Shown here piece after piece: positions 18,130-27,410 of a DNA stretch of 64,000 bases. Origin of the DNA: Polycyclovorans sp964425915 (GTDB lineage Bacteria; Pseudomonadota; Gammaproteobacteria; Nevskiales; Nevskiaceae). The stretch is from positions 310,001 to 374,000 of the forward strand of contig CAYROO010000004.1 in NCBI GenBank assembly GCA_964425915.1, in the 5' to 3' direction. The translations under genes were made by a program, and so were the position numbers. Below the pieces are notes generated by a model, which did no database searches, had not been told where the DNA came from, and was given only the letters and a program-made list of their open reading frames with translations. Positions within the stretch are counted from its first letter, which is position 1; each line of letters begins with the position of its first letter.

Positions 18130-19131
18130 TCAGGATGAAAGGGGTTCAGTCTGCGCCGCACGTACAGCGGCGACAGCGCGGTCGAATTGGGCCAGCGGGG
18201 TCTCATCGGCCCGCGGAGTCGAAAGAATACGCCGAAACTGGCGGCCGCCGGGCTCGCCCCGAAACAGCCCGAGGATATGGCGGCTTAGGCGGGTCAGCGG
18301 TTGGCCGCTGGACTGCAGCAGCGCCACCTGGGCGCGCAGCCCTTGCAGTGCCTCGATCCGAGTGCCCACCGGCTCGTCCGCGCCGAACACCTGCCGGTCG
18401 ACCTGCGCCAGCAACCAGGGATGCTCGTAGGCCGCGCGTCCGAGCATCACGCCATCGACGACATCAAGATGCGCCCGGGCTGCGTCAAGGCTGTCGATGC
18501 CGCCGTTGATCACCACCGTGAGGCCCGGAAAGTCCTGCTTCAGGCGATACACCAGGTCATAGGTCAGGGGCGGAATCTCGCGATTTTCCTTCGGCGAAAG
18601 ACCCTGCAGCCAAGCCTTGCGGGCATGCACGATAAACACCGTGCAACCGGCTGCGGCCACCGTCTCCACGAAATGGTGAAGAAAGGGGTAGTCCGCGCTG
18701 TCATCAACCCCGATGCGATGTTTGACGGTAATGGGCACGTCGGTCGCGGAACGCATGGCGCGGACACCGGCAGCGACCTGCTGCGGCACTTTCATCAGGC
18801 AGGCACCGAACTGGCCGTTCTGAACCCGATCAGAGGGGCAACCACAGTTCAGGTTGATCTCGTCATATCCGGCCGCCGCACCCATTTCGGCTGCCCGCGC
18901 CAGCGCTTCCGGATCGCTGCCGCCCAACTGCAGCGCGACCGGGTGCTCGGTGGGATCAAAGCGCAGGAAGCGCGGTGCGTCTCCATGCAGCAAGGCACCG
19001 GTGGTGACCATCTCGGTGTAGAGCCGGGCGTGCCGGGTCAGTTGCCGGTGAAACACCCGACAGGGCGAGGTGGTCCAGTCCATCATGGGCGCCACACAGA
19101 ACCGCCAGGGAGAGTACGGGGGAGCAGCCAT
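18130..19131 (-). CDS. dusA: tRNA-dihydrouridine(20/20a) synthase
   Basis: FMN enzyme that reduces uridine in the tRNA D-loop. Seen: CVAPMMDWTTSPCR near the N-terminus, LQLGGSDPEALA, NLNCGCPSDRVQNGQFGACLM with the catalytic Cys, KHRIGVDD, HARKAWLQGLSPKENR, and a C-terminal tRNA-binding domain. These match DusA rather than DusB or DusC. ATG at 19131 gives 333 aa; the frame continues upstream to 19506, antisense to the acyl-CoA synthetase start, and is not credible. Divergent from that gene. Confidence 0.95.
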   Translation of the reverse strand: MAAPPYSPWRFCVAPMMDWTTSPCRVFHRQLTRHARLYTEMVTTGALLHGDAPRFLRFDPTEHPVALQLGGSDPEALARAAEMGAAAGYDEINLNCGCPSDRVQNGQFGACLMKVPQQVAAGVRAMRSATDVPITVKHRIGVDDSADYPFLHHFVETVAAAGCTVFIVHARKAWLQGLSPKENREIPPLTYDLVYRLKQDFPGLTVVINGGIDSLDAARAHLDVVDGVMLGRAAYEHPWLLAQVDRQVFGADEPVGTRIEALQGLRAQVALLQSSGQPLTRLSRHILGLFRGEPGGRQFRRILSTPRADETPLAQFDRAVAAVRAAQTEPLSS

Positions 19132-19280
19132 GCCGGAGTAGCGGAAAGGGGGCGACAGAATACCGTCCCACTGATTCCGCTGCAGCGACTTGACCGCATG
19201 GACAAGGCAGGTGTCGCAGAGGACCTGTACGCGCGCAGCATGCCGCACCAGAATCGGCGTCATCGATTCACGAGGAGAAC

Positions 19281-21071
19281 ATGATGTCAGCGGACGACCA
19301 TGGACGCATCCGTTTTGCCGACTTGGCGCGTGGCGCGCTGCGCGGTGTTCCGGAAACACCGCGACTGCTGAAGGGCTTGTGGGGTCTCGCGACCCTGCGC
19401 CCGGACACTCAGCGCAGTATCGGTCTGTTGTTGGAAACCCAGGCGCGGCGGCGCCCTGAAGCCCCGGCGATTCGCTTCGAGGAGGAGACCTGGTCCTATG
19501 CGGCATTCAACGCCTGGGCCAACCAGATCGCCGATACCCTGCGACAGCAGGGGGTCGCAGCCGGAGACGCGGTTGGCATTCTGATGGAGAACCACCCACT
19601 GGTCCTCGCGGCGGCGGCTGGCATCGTCAAACTGGGTGCCGTAGCGGTGATGCTCAATCATCAGCAACGCGGGGATGTGCTGGCCCATAGCCTGCGTTTG
19701 ACTCAGCCCAAGGCGGTCCTTGTGGGCAGCGAATGCGGCGAAGCGTGGCGCTCCGCCGACCACGTGGTGCCGCACCTGTTGTGGCGGGGCGAAGGCGCGC
19801 CGGCACAGGCCCAGGATCTGGAGGCGCTATTGGCAGTGGCCAGCCGAGACAATCCGGCTGGCGTCGAGACCATCGCGGCGCGTCAACCTTGCTTCTTCAT
19901 TTTCACCAGCGGCACCACCGGGCTGCCGAAAGCGTCCCGCATGACCCACTATCGTTGGCTAAGGGGCATGGCGGGACTGGGGCAAATGGGGCTGCGGCTG
20001 AAACCGGACGATGTGCTGTACTGCTGCCTGCCGCTCTACCACAACAACGCCCTGACCGTGAGCTGGGGTGCGGTGCTCGGCGCCGGTGCCTGCCTGGCGC
20101 TCGGCCGCAAGTTCAGCGCCTCGCGGTTCTGGTCCGAGATTCGCCGACTGGATGCCACCGCGTTCTGTTACATCGGCGAGCTGTGCCGCTACTTGTTGAA
20201 CCAGCCCGCCCATGCCGGCGACCGTGACCATCGGGTCCACAGCATCATCGGCAACGGTCTTCGGCCCGAGCTCTGGGACCGCTTCCAGAGCCGCTTCGGG
20301 ATCCGCAACGTCAGCGAGTTCTACGGCGCGAGCGAATCCAATCTGGCATTCGTCAACGGCTTCAATCTGCAACGAACAGCAGGTTTCTGCCCAATGCCCT
20401 TCGCCGTCGTTGCCTTTGACAATGAGGCCGAACAACCCCAGCGTCAGGGGGATGGCTTTCTGCGCAAGGTCGCTGCCGGAGAGACCGGGCTGCTGATCAC
20501 CGAGGTCAGCGAGCGCACGCCCTTTGATGGCTATACCGATCCCAAGGCCAGCGAAGCCAAGTTGCTGCGCGACGTCTTCTGCAAAGGCGACTGCTGGTTC
20601 AACACCGGGGATCTGGTCCGCGACCAGGGCTTTCGGCATATCCAGTTCGTCGACCGGGTGGGGGATACCTTCCGTTGGAAGGGCGAAAACGTCGCAACCA
20701 CCGAAGTCGAGGCCGCGCTTTCCAGTTTCGAAGGTGTCGAACAGGCGGTGGTTTATGGTGTCGCGGTGCCGGGCACCGACGGCCGCGCCGGGATGGCAGC
20801 GCTGACCCTCGAAGGACCGCTGGATGGCGCCGCGCTGGCACAACACCTGTCGGCGCGCCTGCCGCCATATGCCATTCCGCTGTTCCTGCGCCTGCGGGCA
20901 GACCAGACCACCACCGCAACCTTCAAGTACCGCAAGGTGGAACTCAAGCGTGAGGGCTTCGACCCTGAGCAGGTATCCGATCCGCTGTGGATCCGCTGGA
21001 CCCCGGATGCCTACACGCCCATGACCGCGCAGCACGTTGCGGCGGTGCGTGATGGCGAGTGGCGCGGCTGA
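19281..21071 (+). CDS. Long- or very-long-chain acyl-CoA synthetase, FATP-like
   Basis: Adenylate-forming enzyme that activates fatty acids to acyl-CoA. Seen: AMP-binding P-loop FIFTSGTTGLPKASRMTH, the FATP-type GNGLRPELWDRF and FYGASESN motifs, GDLVRDQGFRHIQFVDRVGDTFRWKGENVAT near the C-terminus, and TFKYRKVELKREGFD. The order resembles FATP/FadD6 proteins (SLC27 type) rather than E. coli FadD. 596 aa. GAGGAGAAC precedes ATG 19281. An SRPBCC gene follows. It would feed the beta-oxidation genes at 31-38 kb. Confidence 0.88.
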   Translation: MMSADDHGRIRFADLARGALRGVPETPRLLKGLWGLATLRPDTQRSIGLLLETQARRRPEAPAIRFEEETWSYAAFNAWANQIADTLRQQGVAAGDAVGILMENHPLVLAAAAGIVKLGAVAVMLNHQQRGDVLAHSLRLTQPKAVLVGSECGEAWRSADHVVPHLLWRGEGAPAQAQDLEALLAVASRDNPAGVETIAARQPCFFIFTSGTTGLPKASRMTHYRWLRGMAGLGQMGLRLKPDDVLYCCLPLYHNNALTVSWGAVLGAGACLALGRKFSASRFWSEIRRLDATAFCYIGELCRYLLNQPAHAGDRDHRVHSIIGNGLRPELWDRFQSRFGIRNVSEFYGASESNLAFVNGFNLQRTAGFCPMPFAVVAFDNEAEQPQRQGDGFLRKVAAGETGLLITEVSERTPFDGYTDPKASEAKLLRDVFCKGDCWFNTGDLVRDQGFRHIQFVDRVGDTFRWKGENVATTEVEAALSSFEGVEQAVVYGVAVPGTDGRAGMAALTLEGPLDGAALAQHLSARLPPYAIPLFLRLRADQTTTATFKYRKVELKREGFDPEQVSDPLWIRWTPDAYTPMTAQHVAAVRDGEWRG

Positions 21072-21148
21072 CAGGTGTGCTGTGCGCCACTGCCATGGTC
21101 GGCAGGGGTGCGGCCGACGACACTGCCGAAAATTACAGAAGTCCCCCG

Positions 21149-21622
21149 ATGAAAGTTCCTCTCAATATCGAACGTAGCCTGGTCATAGATGTCCCCCAGG
21201 CAGATGCACTGGCACTGTTGGATGACTTGGAAGCCACGATCAAGCGCTTTCCCAAGCTCAAGCGGCTTCGCAAGCTCGGCGAGCAACGCTACTTGTGGGA
21301 GATGGATACCATCGGTTCGCGGATGGCCAAGATCGCCCACAACGTCAGCTACGGCGCCGACTACACCGTGGATCGTGCGGCAGGGGTACTGCGTTGGGAG
21401 CCTTTGCCATGCGAAGGCAATGCCGCCATCGGTGGACGCTTTGAGCTCATGGCCGAGGGCGAGGGGCGCACCCGCGTGCGCTTCCAGGTCCGGGGTGAGT
21501 TGCACGACGTTCCGGTGCCGCTAATGTATCGCCTGGTGGCTCCGCCCTTCATTCAGGGCAAGTTCACCAGTCTCGTGGATCGCTTTCTGACCGCGACCGA
21601 AGCCGCCCTTAAAGACGGATAA
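21149..21622 (+). CDS. SRPBCC-fold protein (START-like)
   Basis: Small helix-grip protein of the polyketide-cyclase/START superfamily. The first strand LNIERSLVIDVPQADALALLDDLEA matches the SRPBCC start; the C-terminal helix (PLMYRLVAPPFIQGKFTSLVDRFLTATEAAL) closes the ligand cavity. No catalytic residues can be named, and the ligand is unknown. Start set at ATG 21149 (157 aa), in front of which is a spacer after the synthetase gene. It is likely co-transcribed with that gene, which suggests a lipid-related ligand. A terminator follows at 21653. Confidence 0.72.
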   Translation: MKVPLNIERSLVIDVPQADALALLDDLEATIKRFPKLKRLRKLGEQRYLWEMDTIGSRMAKIAHNVSYGADYTVDRAAGVLRWEPLPCEGNAAIGGRFELMAEGEGRTRVRFQVRGELHDVPVPLMYRLVAPPFIQGKFTSLVDRFLTATEAALKDG

Positions 21623-21652
21623 CCGCCGAGGTCGCCCCCGCGGCGGTCAAAG

Positions 21653-21677
21653 AAAAGGCGCCCGAAGGCGCCTTTTT
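21653..21677. terminator. Bidirectional Rho-independent terminator
   Basis: Perfect ten-base stem AAAAGGCGCC (21653-21662) / GGCGCCTTTT (21667-21676), CGAA tetraloop, and one more T. It lies between two convergent genes (SRPBCC on + and DUF1329 on -) and reads as a terminator from both sides. Confidence 0.88.
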
Positions 21678-21693
21678 GGTGGACGATACGACC

Positions 21694-23106
21694 TCAGCGA
21701 CGACGCGCCATCCGGGCCAGGTTGCCCGGCTCGAAGTGGCGATCCTCGAAGGTAATGTCGAAGTCGGTCACCTGATCCTCGTTGGCGAGGGTGGTGGCAA
21801 AGTAGCGCTTCGACTGCAGGTCGTAGATCAGCTCCGGAATCCCGGTGGTGGTGGGCACGAAGGGCGCGGTCAGCAGGTGCGCTTCCTGTACCTTCCAGAG
21901 GCCACCGCGTTCGTCATAGCAGTCCACCACGGCGATGCTCCAGGAGTCCTCGTCGACATAGAAGACGCGCTTGGCGAAGTTGTGGCGGGTCCCCTCCTTC
22001 AGCGTGGCTTCCACCACCCAGACACGGTGCAACTCGAAGCGCGTCAGTTTGGGGTTGACGTGGAACGGCGTCAGGATGGTGTCGTACTTGATCTTGGGCG
22101 AATTGATCTCGTAAGCGTTGTACGGGATGTACATCTCCTTCTTGCCGATCAACTTCCAGTTGTAGCGGTCGAGGGCGCCATTGAAGACGTCGATCTGGTC
22201 GTTGTACTGCTCGTTGTCAGTGCCGACGGCAGGGTTGTCATACCCCACGTCAGGCGCCCGGTTGACCCGACCGAGCCCCGGCGAGAACAGCCAGGCCGAC
22301 CGTCCACCCGATGCCTGGTCGGCGGTTTCGTGCACCAAGGTCAGCTGGCCAGCGACGCGTGGCGGTGCGATGGTTTCGGAGAGGTAGTAGGCAATGATCT
22401 TGCTTGACTTCTCATCCTGCTCATCGAGATTGGCGTACTTGAACTTCACGTCTTCGATGATCTTGGTGATGGTGTAGCTGCCGTCCGGCTTGACGATGGC
22501 CTGGTTGTTGAAGCGGCGTGCGGCGGAACCCCGGAACTTCATCTTGTGGTTCCAGATCACCTCGGCACCACTCTTCGGGATCGGGAAGGGGAACCCAATC
22601 TGGGCGCCCTTGACCGAATCGGTGCCGATCAGTTCAGCACGCGTGGCGTTGAGTTTGGTTTCTTGATAGATCCGATCCGGGAAGAAGGCGGTCCGCACGC
22701 TTTTGTAAACCGGAATGCTGAAGCTGGGATACTGCTCCAGCATCGCTTTGTGACCATCCGTCAACTTGTCGGCGTACTGCGCCATGTTGCCCTTGTTGAT
22801 GGTGAAGATCGGCGTCAGCAGATCCCCGGACAAGGTGCCGCGGAACTTGGCTTCCAGGTCGTCTGGTGCCTGCGTGCGAAGGCGCTCCAATTCCGCGCGG
22901 GTGAGATCAATGGTCTCCTGCGGGAAGTTGGACTTGCCGGTCCATTCGGGAATCGAGCCATCGGCATTACCGGCCTGCACGGCGCCGGTCGGGGTGAGGT
23001 CCTTACCGAGCCGGTCCGCCTCGGCCTGACTGACGCCGGCCTGGGCCGACAGCGACATCAGGCCCAGCGCGACGGCGAGGGCAATCGGACGAAATCGAGG
23101 ATGCAT
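21694..23106 (-). CDS. DUF1329 exported protein
   Basis: Family of unknown biochemical role, often encoded with a DUF1302 outer-membrane protein in lipid or steroid catabolism loci. Seen: signal peptide (residues 1-23, cut at AQA-GVS), then the family features ADRLGKDLTPTGAVQAGNADG, IPEWTG, FPIPKSGAEVIWNHKMKFRG, and a C-terminal VDEDSWSIAVVDCYDERGGLW. Start set at ATG 23106 with AGGAGAG upstream (470 aa). LolA-like fold is suggested for the family. The DUF1302 partner is at 24425 across the AraC gene. Confidence 0.85.
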   Translation of the reverse strand: MHPRFRPIALAVALGLMSLSAQAGVSQAEADRLGKDLTPTGAVQAGNADGSIPEWTGKSNFPQETIDLTRAELERLRTQAPDDLEAKFRGTLSGDLLTPIFTINKGNMAQYADKLTDGHKAMLEQYPSFSIPVYKSVRTAFFPDRIYQETKLNATRAELIGTDSVKGAQIGFPFPIPKSGAEVIWNHKMKFRGSAARRFNNQAIVKPDGSYTITKIIEDVKFKYANLDEQDEKSSKIIAYYLSETIAPPRVAGQLTLVHETADQASGGRSAWLFSPGLGRVNRAPDVGYDNPAVGTDNEQYNDQIDVFNGALDRYNWKLIGKKEMYIPYNAYEINSPKIKYDTILTPFHVNPKLTRFELHRVWVVEATLKEGTRHNFAKRVFYVDEDSWSIAVVDCYDERGGLWKVQEAHLLTAPFVPTTTGIPELIYDLQSKRYFATTLANEDQVTDFDITFEDRHFEPGNLARMARRR

Positions 23107-23181
23107 GGGTACTCTCCTGGTGACGAATCTGTAGTGGGTCCGCGTTCTGATGCGCGAAATCAAGTGGCGCGTACTGTGGCG

Positions 23182-24234
23182 CTAGCTTTCGGCATCAGCG
23201 TTCGCCGTGGCGCCTGATGGCGCCGTCGCCTCCGCCAATGTCCGCTTCTTGTCACGATACTGGACCGGCGTCATCCCGGACCAGCGCTTGAAGGCACGAT
23301 AAAAGGTACTCGGCTCCGAAAAGCCGGTCAGGTAGACAATGTTGTCAATCGCCTCCTCGGTATCGGCGAGCAGGCGGCGGGCCAGTCGGTATCGGAACTC
23401 CGCCAGCAATTGGGTGAAGCTGGTGCCGGCCTGCGACAGCTCGAACCGCAGTCTCCGCTCGGGCATGCCCAGCTCGCGGGCCACGGTCTCCAGCTCACAG
23501 GTCTGCAGCTCAAGGCGACGCGCGATCACGCCCTCGATGCGTTCGATCAGATCCTGTCGTTCCAGTCGGCTGAGCCGCTTTTCAGCGACTTCTTCGTGCA
23601 CCTTGAGCAGGTCCGGATCCCAGCGCGACGACGCGCGTTCAAGCACGCCCGGGTCGAAGTCCACCTCACAGTGGGGGGCATTGAATGCTACGGGGCAGCC
23701 AAACACCGCTTCATAGGCCGCCAGCGGCGAGCGCTGTTCATAGGTGAAACGCACGGAGATCGGCCGGAACGCACCCTCGCTCGACTCGCGCGCGAATTGG
23801 ATGATTTCGTAGGCCGTACAGATCTCGGTATGCCGCAGCACCTCGGCGTGTTCCGGCGAGCTGGTAATGGCCAAGCGGGCACGCCCGTGCTCCTTGACCA
23901 GGCGCACGTTGAGCGCATCACTGACCAGTCGCAGGTACTTGAAGACGCGCTCGCAGCCCTCCTCCATGGTGGGGCTGGAAAACATCAGGTACTCCAGCAC
24001 TTCGCCCCGGAACGGCGGCAGATGAGGGCACAGGGTCAGGCCGATGTCGCGGTCGCCGGTCACCGCCTCGACCGTGCTCCAGAAGAACACCTGCAACTGG
24101 TGGGGGGTTCGCAGTTCGCGCAATGGCAGCTGCTCGGCGTTGTAGCCCAGTTGGCTGTAGATCCGGTCCACATCCTGGCCCGCGCGCACCAATCCGGTGT
24201 GCATCAGCATCAGTAGCTGTCCGGAATCACGCAT
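23182..24234 (-). CDS. AraC family transcriptional regulator
   Basis: DNA-binding regulator with an N-terminal Arabinose_bd-type (PF12625-like) ligand domain and a C-terminal double helix-turn-helix (about residues 245-330: VARELGMPERRLRFELSQAG, then TGFSEPSTFYRAFKRWSGMTPVQYR). The arrangement is that of OruR/ArgR-like and fatty-acid-linked AraC proteins. Start set at ATG 24234 (350 aa); 32 further in-frame codons upstream look non-coding. It sits between the DUF1329 gene (same strand, 75 nt downstream) and divergent DUF1302, and so probably controls both. Confidence 0.87.
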   Translation of the reverse strand: MRDSGQLLMLMHTGLVRAGQDVDRIYSQLGYNAEQLPLRELRTPHQLQVFFWSTVEAVTGDRDIGLTLCPHLPPFRGEVLEYLMFSSPTMEEGCERVFKYLRLVSDALNVRLVKEHGRARLAITSSPEHAEVLRHTEICTAYEIIQFARESSEGAFRPISVRFTYEQRSPLAAYEAVFGCPVAFNAPHCEVDFDPGVLERASSRWDPDLLKVHEEVAEKRLSRLERQDLIERIEGVIARRLELQTCELETVARELGMPERRLRFELSQAGTSFTQLLAEFRYRLARRLLADTEEAIDNIVYLTGFSEPSTFYRAFKRWSGMTPVQYRDKKRTLAEATAPSGATANADAES

Positions 24235-24424
24235 GATCGGGTGTTTGCTCCTCGTGCGCCTGCTTCGCGCAGGCTGCGCAGGTGGGAATGGCAGTGTGGC
24301 CAATCGAAATCGGTTCCTCACCCATGACAAACCAACATTAGCACTGTTACTTTAATCAATGATAACGACACCGGCGTCGCAGGCGCCGGGATTCCGCAGA
24401 CGTTGCCATTTTTGAGGAGGGGAC

Positions 24425-26581
24425 ATGATTCGGACCACAGGTGCCGTTGCCGGCCTGCTGACGCTGTGCAGCCTGCCCGGACAGGCTTTCGAGTTCAATT
24501 TGGGGCCGATCAGCGGCTCCAGCAAGAACAGCATCAGTGTCGGGGCGGCCATCCGCATGCAGGACCCCAGCTCCGATCTGATCGGCAAGCTCAACGTGCC
24601 CGGGCAGTCTGGCCTCTGTGCCGGCGACAATTGCCTGTCGTTCACCGGTGACCCGGCCCCCAACCAGCGACTGATTGACGCGCCCGGGGCGTTCAGTGCG
24701 GTCAATCAGGACAACGGCAACCTCAACTATCGCAAGCATGACCTGGTGGCCGGCACCACCAAGTTCACCACCGACTGGTCGGCGACCTGGGGGGAGTGGG
24801 CCGGCCGCTTCCGGGCCATCGCCTTCTATGACCCGGTCAATGTCGACTTCGACGAACGCCACAACGACACCCGCGCGCAGCCGGCACGGACCCCGCGTTC
24901 CGATGAGGTCGAAGAGGTTTACGCGCGGGGCGCTGAGCTGTTCGAGGCCTTCATTTCGCGCCAGTTCGAGTTTGGTGATCGCTTCGGGGCATTCTCGATC
25001 GGCAACCAGTATCTGCGCTGGGGCGAGAGCACCCTGGTAGCGATCAACAGCATCAACGAGATCAGCCCGCCCAGCCAGGCCTTCTTCCGGTTCCCGGGCG
25101 TTGAGTTCAACGAGATTTTCCTGCCGGTGCCCCTGGCCGTAGTCTCATTTGATGTCTATGGCGGTGTCACCGCCGAGGCCTTCTACCAGCTGCAGTGGAA
25201 AGAGGTGCAGCCCGACCCCAACGGCAGCTTTTACTCCGATTTCGATCTGATCAACGGCGATTCGGCCGTCATCTCACTCGGGCAGTTCGGCGAGGATCCC
25301 AATCAGCAGCTGCGGCCCGAAGGCACTCTGGGCGCCATCACCAACACCGCCACCACGGTGAAACTGCGGCCGGCCGAAGAGCCCAGCGACAGCGGGCAGT
25401 ACGGGATCAAGCTGAACTATTACGCCGACTGGCTGAACAACGGCACCGAGATCAGCGTTTACGCCATGAACTATCACAGCCGCCTGCCATTGGTGGCGGC
25501 CTATGCCACCGAAGCCTCGTGCACGCGCATCGAGAACAACGGCGCGCGTGACTCCGGCAATGCCGTCGAAGCCCTGCTCGATTGCAACGGCTTCAATGGC
25601 ACCCTGGTGCCCGGACGGGACCCTTCTCCAGATCGGGAGCCGTTGCCGATCGACACCCTGGGGCTCGCATTGGCCTATCCCGAGGACATCCGCCTGTTCG
25701 GCCTGAGCTTCAATACCAATGTCGGCAAGTGGTCGCTGGCGGGTGAATACGTCTACCGGCCCAACCTGCCGCTGCAGGTGCAGCTCACTGACGTCATCTT
25801 TGCCGGGCTGCAGCCGGCATTCCCAGCCAACACCCTGGCAGCGCCGCCGTTGGTGGGCGATCTGCCCGGTCTGCTGGGGGCACTCGGTTTGCCGATCGCG
25901 CAAGATGGCCTGCTCGGCCTGCTGGCAGCGACCTTCCCCAGCTCGGAGGAGGGGATTCCCAGCTTCCTCACCGACTACCGCGGCATTGATCGCGTCGCAC
26001 CGGGCCAGCGTATCGAGGGCTGGGAACGCATGAAGGTTCACCAGATCGGGTTCACCGGCATCCGAGCGCTGTCGAGCAACCCCTTCGGCGCCGACCAGCT
26101 GCTGGTGATCGCGGAGGTTGGGGCGACCTACGTCGAAGACATGCCATCGACCGATGTCCTGCAGTTTGAAAGCGGCGTGATGTATCGCACCCATGCCAGC
26201 CCGGGCGCCGACTGCACCGGCTCGCCCAACACCCCGGTCGAAGAATGCACGCGCCGGCTCAACCCGACCCAGCAGACCCGCGGCTTTGCCGATGATTTCT
26301 CCTGGGGTCTGCGCACCATCGTGCGAGGCGAATACAACAACGTGGTGTTCGGCTGGAACTTCCGTCCGCAGCTGATCGGCTACTGGGATGTCAGCGGCAT
26401 TGCGCCATTCCCATCGCAGAACTTTGTTGAGGGTCGCAAGCAGATTGAACTGTCGACCGACATCCTGTTCACCCAGTCGCTGTCAATGCGTCTGGGCTAC
26501 AACTGGTTCACCGGGGGGGGCGACAACAACAACCGCCGCGACCGCGACAACGCCCTGGTCAACGTGGTGTTCAATTTCTAA
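24425..26581 (+). CDS. DUF1302 outer-membrane protein
   Basis: Large predicted beta-barrel outer-membrane protein of unknown function. Seen: signal peptide (cut after QAF or nearby), alternating hydrophobic strands, aromatic-rich turns, and a terminal Phe (VVFNF), the classic barrel C-terminus. 718 aa. GAGGAGGGGAC precedes the ATG at 24425. The family usually travels with DUF1329 and sometimes an RND/MMPL pump; no pump is present here. The 190-nt gap to the divergent AraC gene is AT-rich at 24335-24366 and probably holds the control sites. Confidence 0.85.
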   Translation: MIRTTGAVAGLLTLCSLPGQAFEFNLGPISGSSKNSISVGAAIRMQDPSSDLIGKLNVPGQSGLCAGDNCLSFTGDPAPNQRLIDAPGAFSAVNQDNGNLNYRKHDLVAGTTKFTTDWSATWGEWAGRFRAIAFYDPVNVDFDERHNDTRAQPARTPRSDEVEEVYARGAELFEAFISRQFEFGDRFGAFSIGNQYLRWGESTLVAINSINEISPPSQAFFRFPGVEFNEIFLPVPLAVVSFDVYGGVTAEAFYQLQWKEVQPDPNGSFYSDFDLINGDSAVISLGQFGEDPNQQLRPEGTLGAITNTATTVKLRPAEEPSDSGQYGIKLNYYADWLNNGTEISVYAMNYHSRLPLVAAYATEASCTRIENNGARDSGNAVEALLDCNGFNGTLVPGRDPSPDREPLPIDTLGLALAYPEDIRLFGLSFNTNVGKWSLAGEYVYRPNLPLQVQLTDVIFAGLQPAFPANTLAAPPLVGDLPGLLGALGLPIAQDGLLGLLAATFPSSEEGIPSFLTDYRGIDRVAPGQRIEGWERMKVHQIGFTGIRALSSNPFGADQLLVIAEVGATYVEDMPSTDVLQFESGVMYRTHASPGADCTGSPNTPVEECTRRLNPTQQTRGFADDFSWGLRTIVRGEYNNVVFGWNFRPQLIGYWDVSGIAPFPSQNFVEGRKQIELSTDILFTQSLSMRLGYNWFTGGGDNNNRRDRDNALVNVVFNF

Positions 26582-26612
26582 GCCCCCAGGCGCCGCCGCC
26601 TTGGGTACACTC

Positions 26613-26645
26613 GATGGGCGCATCCCGGTGCGCCCATCTGCTTTC
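26613..26645 (+). terminator. Probable terminator after the DUF1302 gene
   Basis: GATGGGCGCA (26613-26622) and TGCGCCCATC (26629-26638) form a perfect ten-base stem with loop TCCCGG. The following TGCTTTC is only a weak T-run, so termination may be incomplete. Confidence 0.5.
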
Positions 26646-26660
26646 TGACGGCCTGTCGAC

Positions 26661-27401
26661 ATGAACGAATCGCCCGAGTCCCCGACGCCCGGCCTACTGC
26701 GTGAGCGTGACACCCGAGCAACCGGACTCTCACGCCTCCTGCGCGGCGCACTTGCAGTTGCGGAGGGTGGCCGCGACGCGGCGCGGGTGCTGGTCACCCA
26801 AGGCTCGGATGCGCTGGAACATCAGGCACTCAGTGCCCTGAAGCGTCGCTTGGATCGCCTGCCACCGACCCAGGCCTTGCCGGGCGCCCACACAGCCCGA
26901 CCCAGCCCCGCTGCGCGGTTTCACGAACGATTGGCTCACTCGGCGGAGCTCTCTGGCGGCCGGGCGTTGAGCGCCTACTTCAGCCAGGTCATCCTGAACA
27001 TGCTGCCCGACGAGGCACGACTGGCGCAGCACGTATTGCGCCTGCGGTCTCCGCTACCGGTGGTGCATGTCGATGCCGTGTCGCGGGTGCTGGGCAGTGG
27101 CGTCGAGCGCATCGCGCCCTACCTCTCAAAGGCTGGCGAGGATGCCGGCCTGCGGGTGCCGGTTTTGGCGCCGATATTCTTGCGACGGATGATCGATGCC
27201 GGGCTAGTGGAGCCCGGGGGTGAACAGATAACCGCTACCGACACCTACCAGGTCATTGAAAGCGGTGCCGAGCTGCGCGCGGTCAGCACCAGGATCGAGG
27301 CCGATGGCCTGAAAGCGCGCTTGGTGCGCCGCAGCCTGCGGGTCACCCCCCTTGGGGCCCAGTTCAGCGAGGCCTGCCTGGATCGCACACAAACCGACTG
27401 A
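26661..27401 (+). CDS. Uncharacterised protein, possibly DUF4393 (Abi-alpha-like)
   Basis: 246 aa, no signal peptide and no membrane segment. The N-terminal third is helical and Ala/Arg-rich; the middle (LPDEARLAQHVL..PLPVVHVDAVSRVL, and VPVLAPIFLRRMIDAGLVEPG) is reminiscent of the DUF4393 family, whose only clue is a link to abortive-infection Abi-alpha. This resemblance is from memory and weak. It starts 80 nt after the DUF1302 gene and is followed 9 nt later by a DUF445 membrane protein, so the two probably form a unit. Confidence 0.5.
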   Translation: MNESPESPTPGLLRERDTRATGLSRLLRGALAVAEGGRDAARVLVTQGSDALEHQALSALKRRLDRLPPTQALPGAHTARPSPAARFHERLAHSAELSGGRALSAYFSQVILNMLPDEARLAQHVLRLRSPLPVVHVDAVSRVLGSGVERIAPYLSKAGEDAGLRVPVLAPIFLRRMIDAGLVEPGGEQITATDTYQVIESGAELRAVSTRIEADGLKARLVRRSLRVTPLGAQFSEACLDRTQTD

Positions 27402-27410
27402 GGCCGCCCC

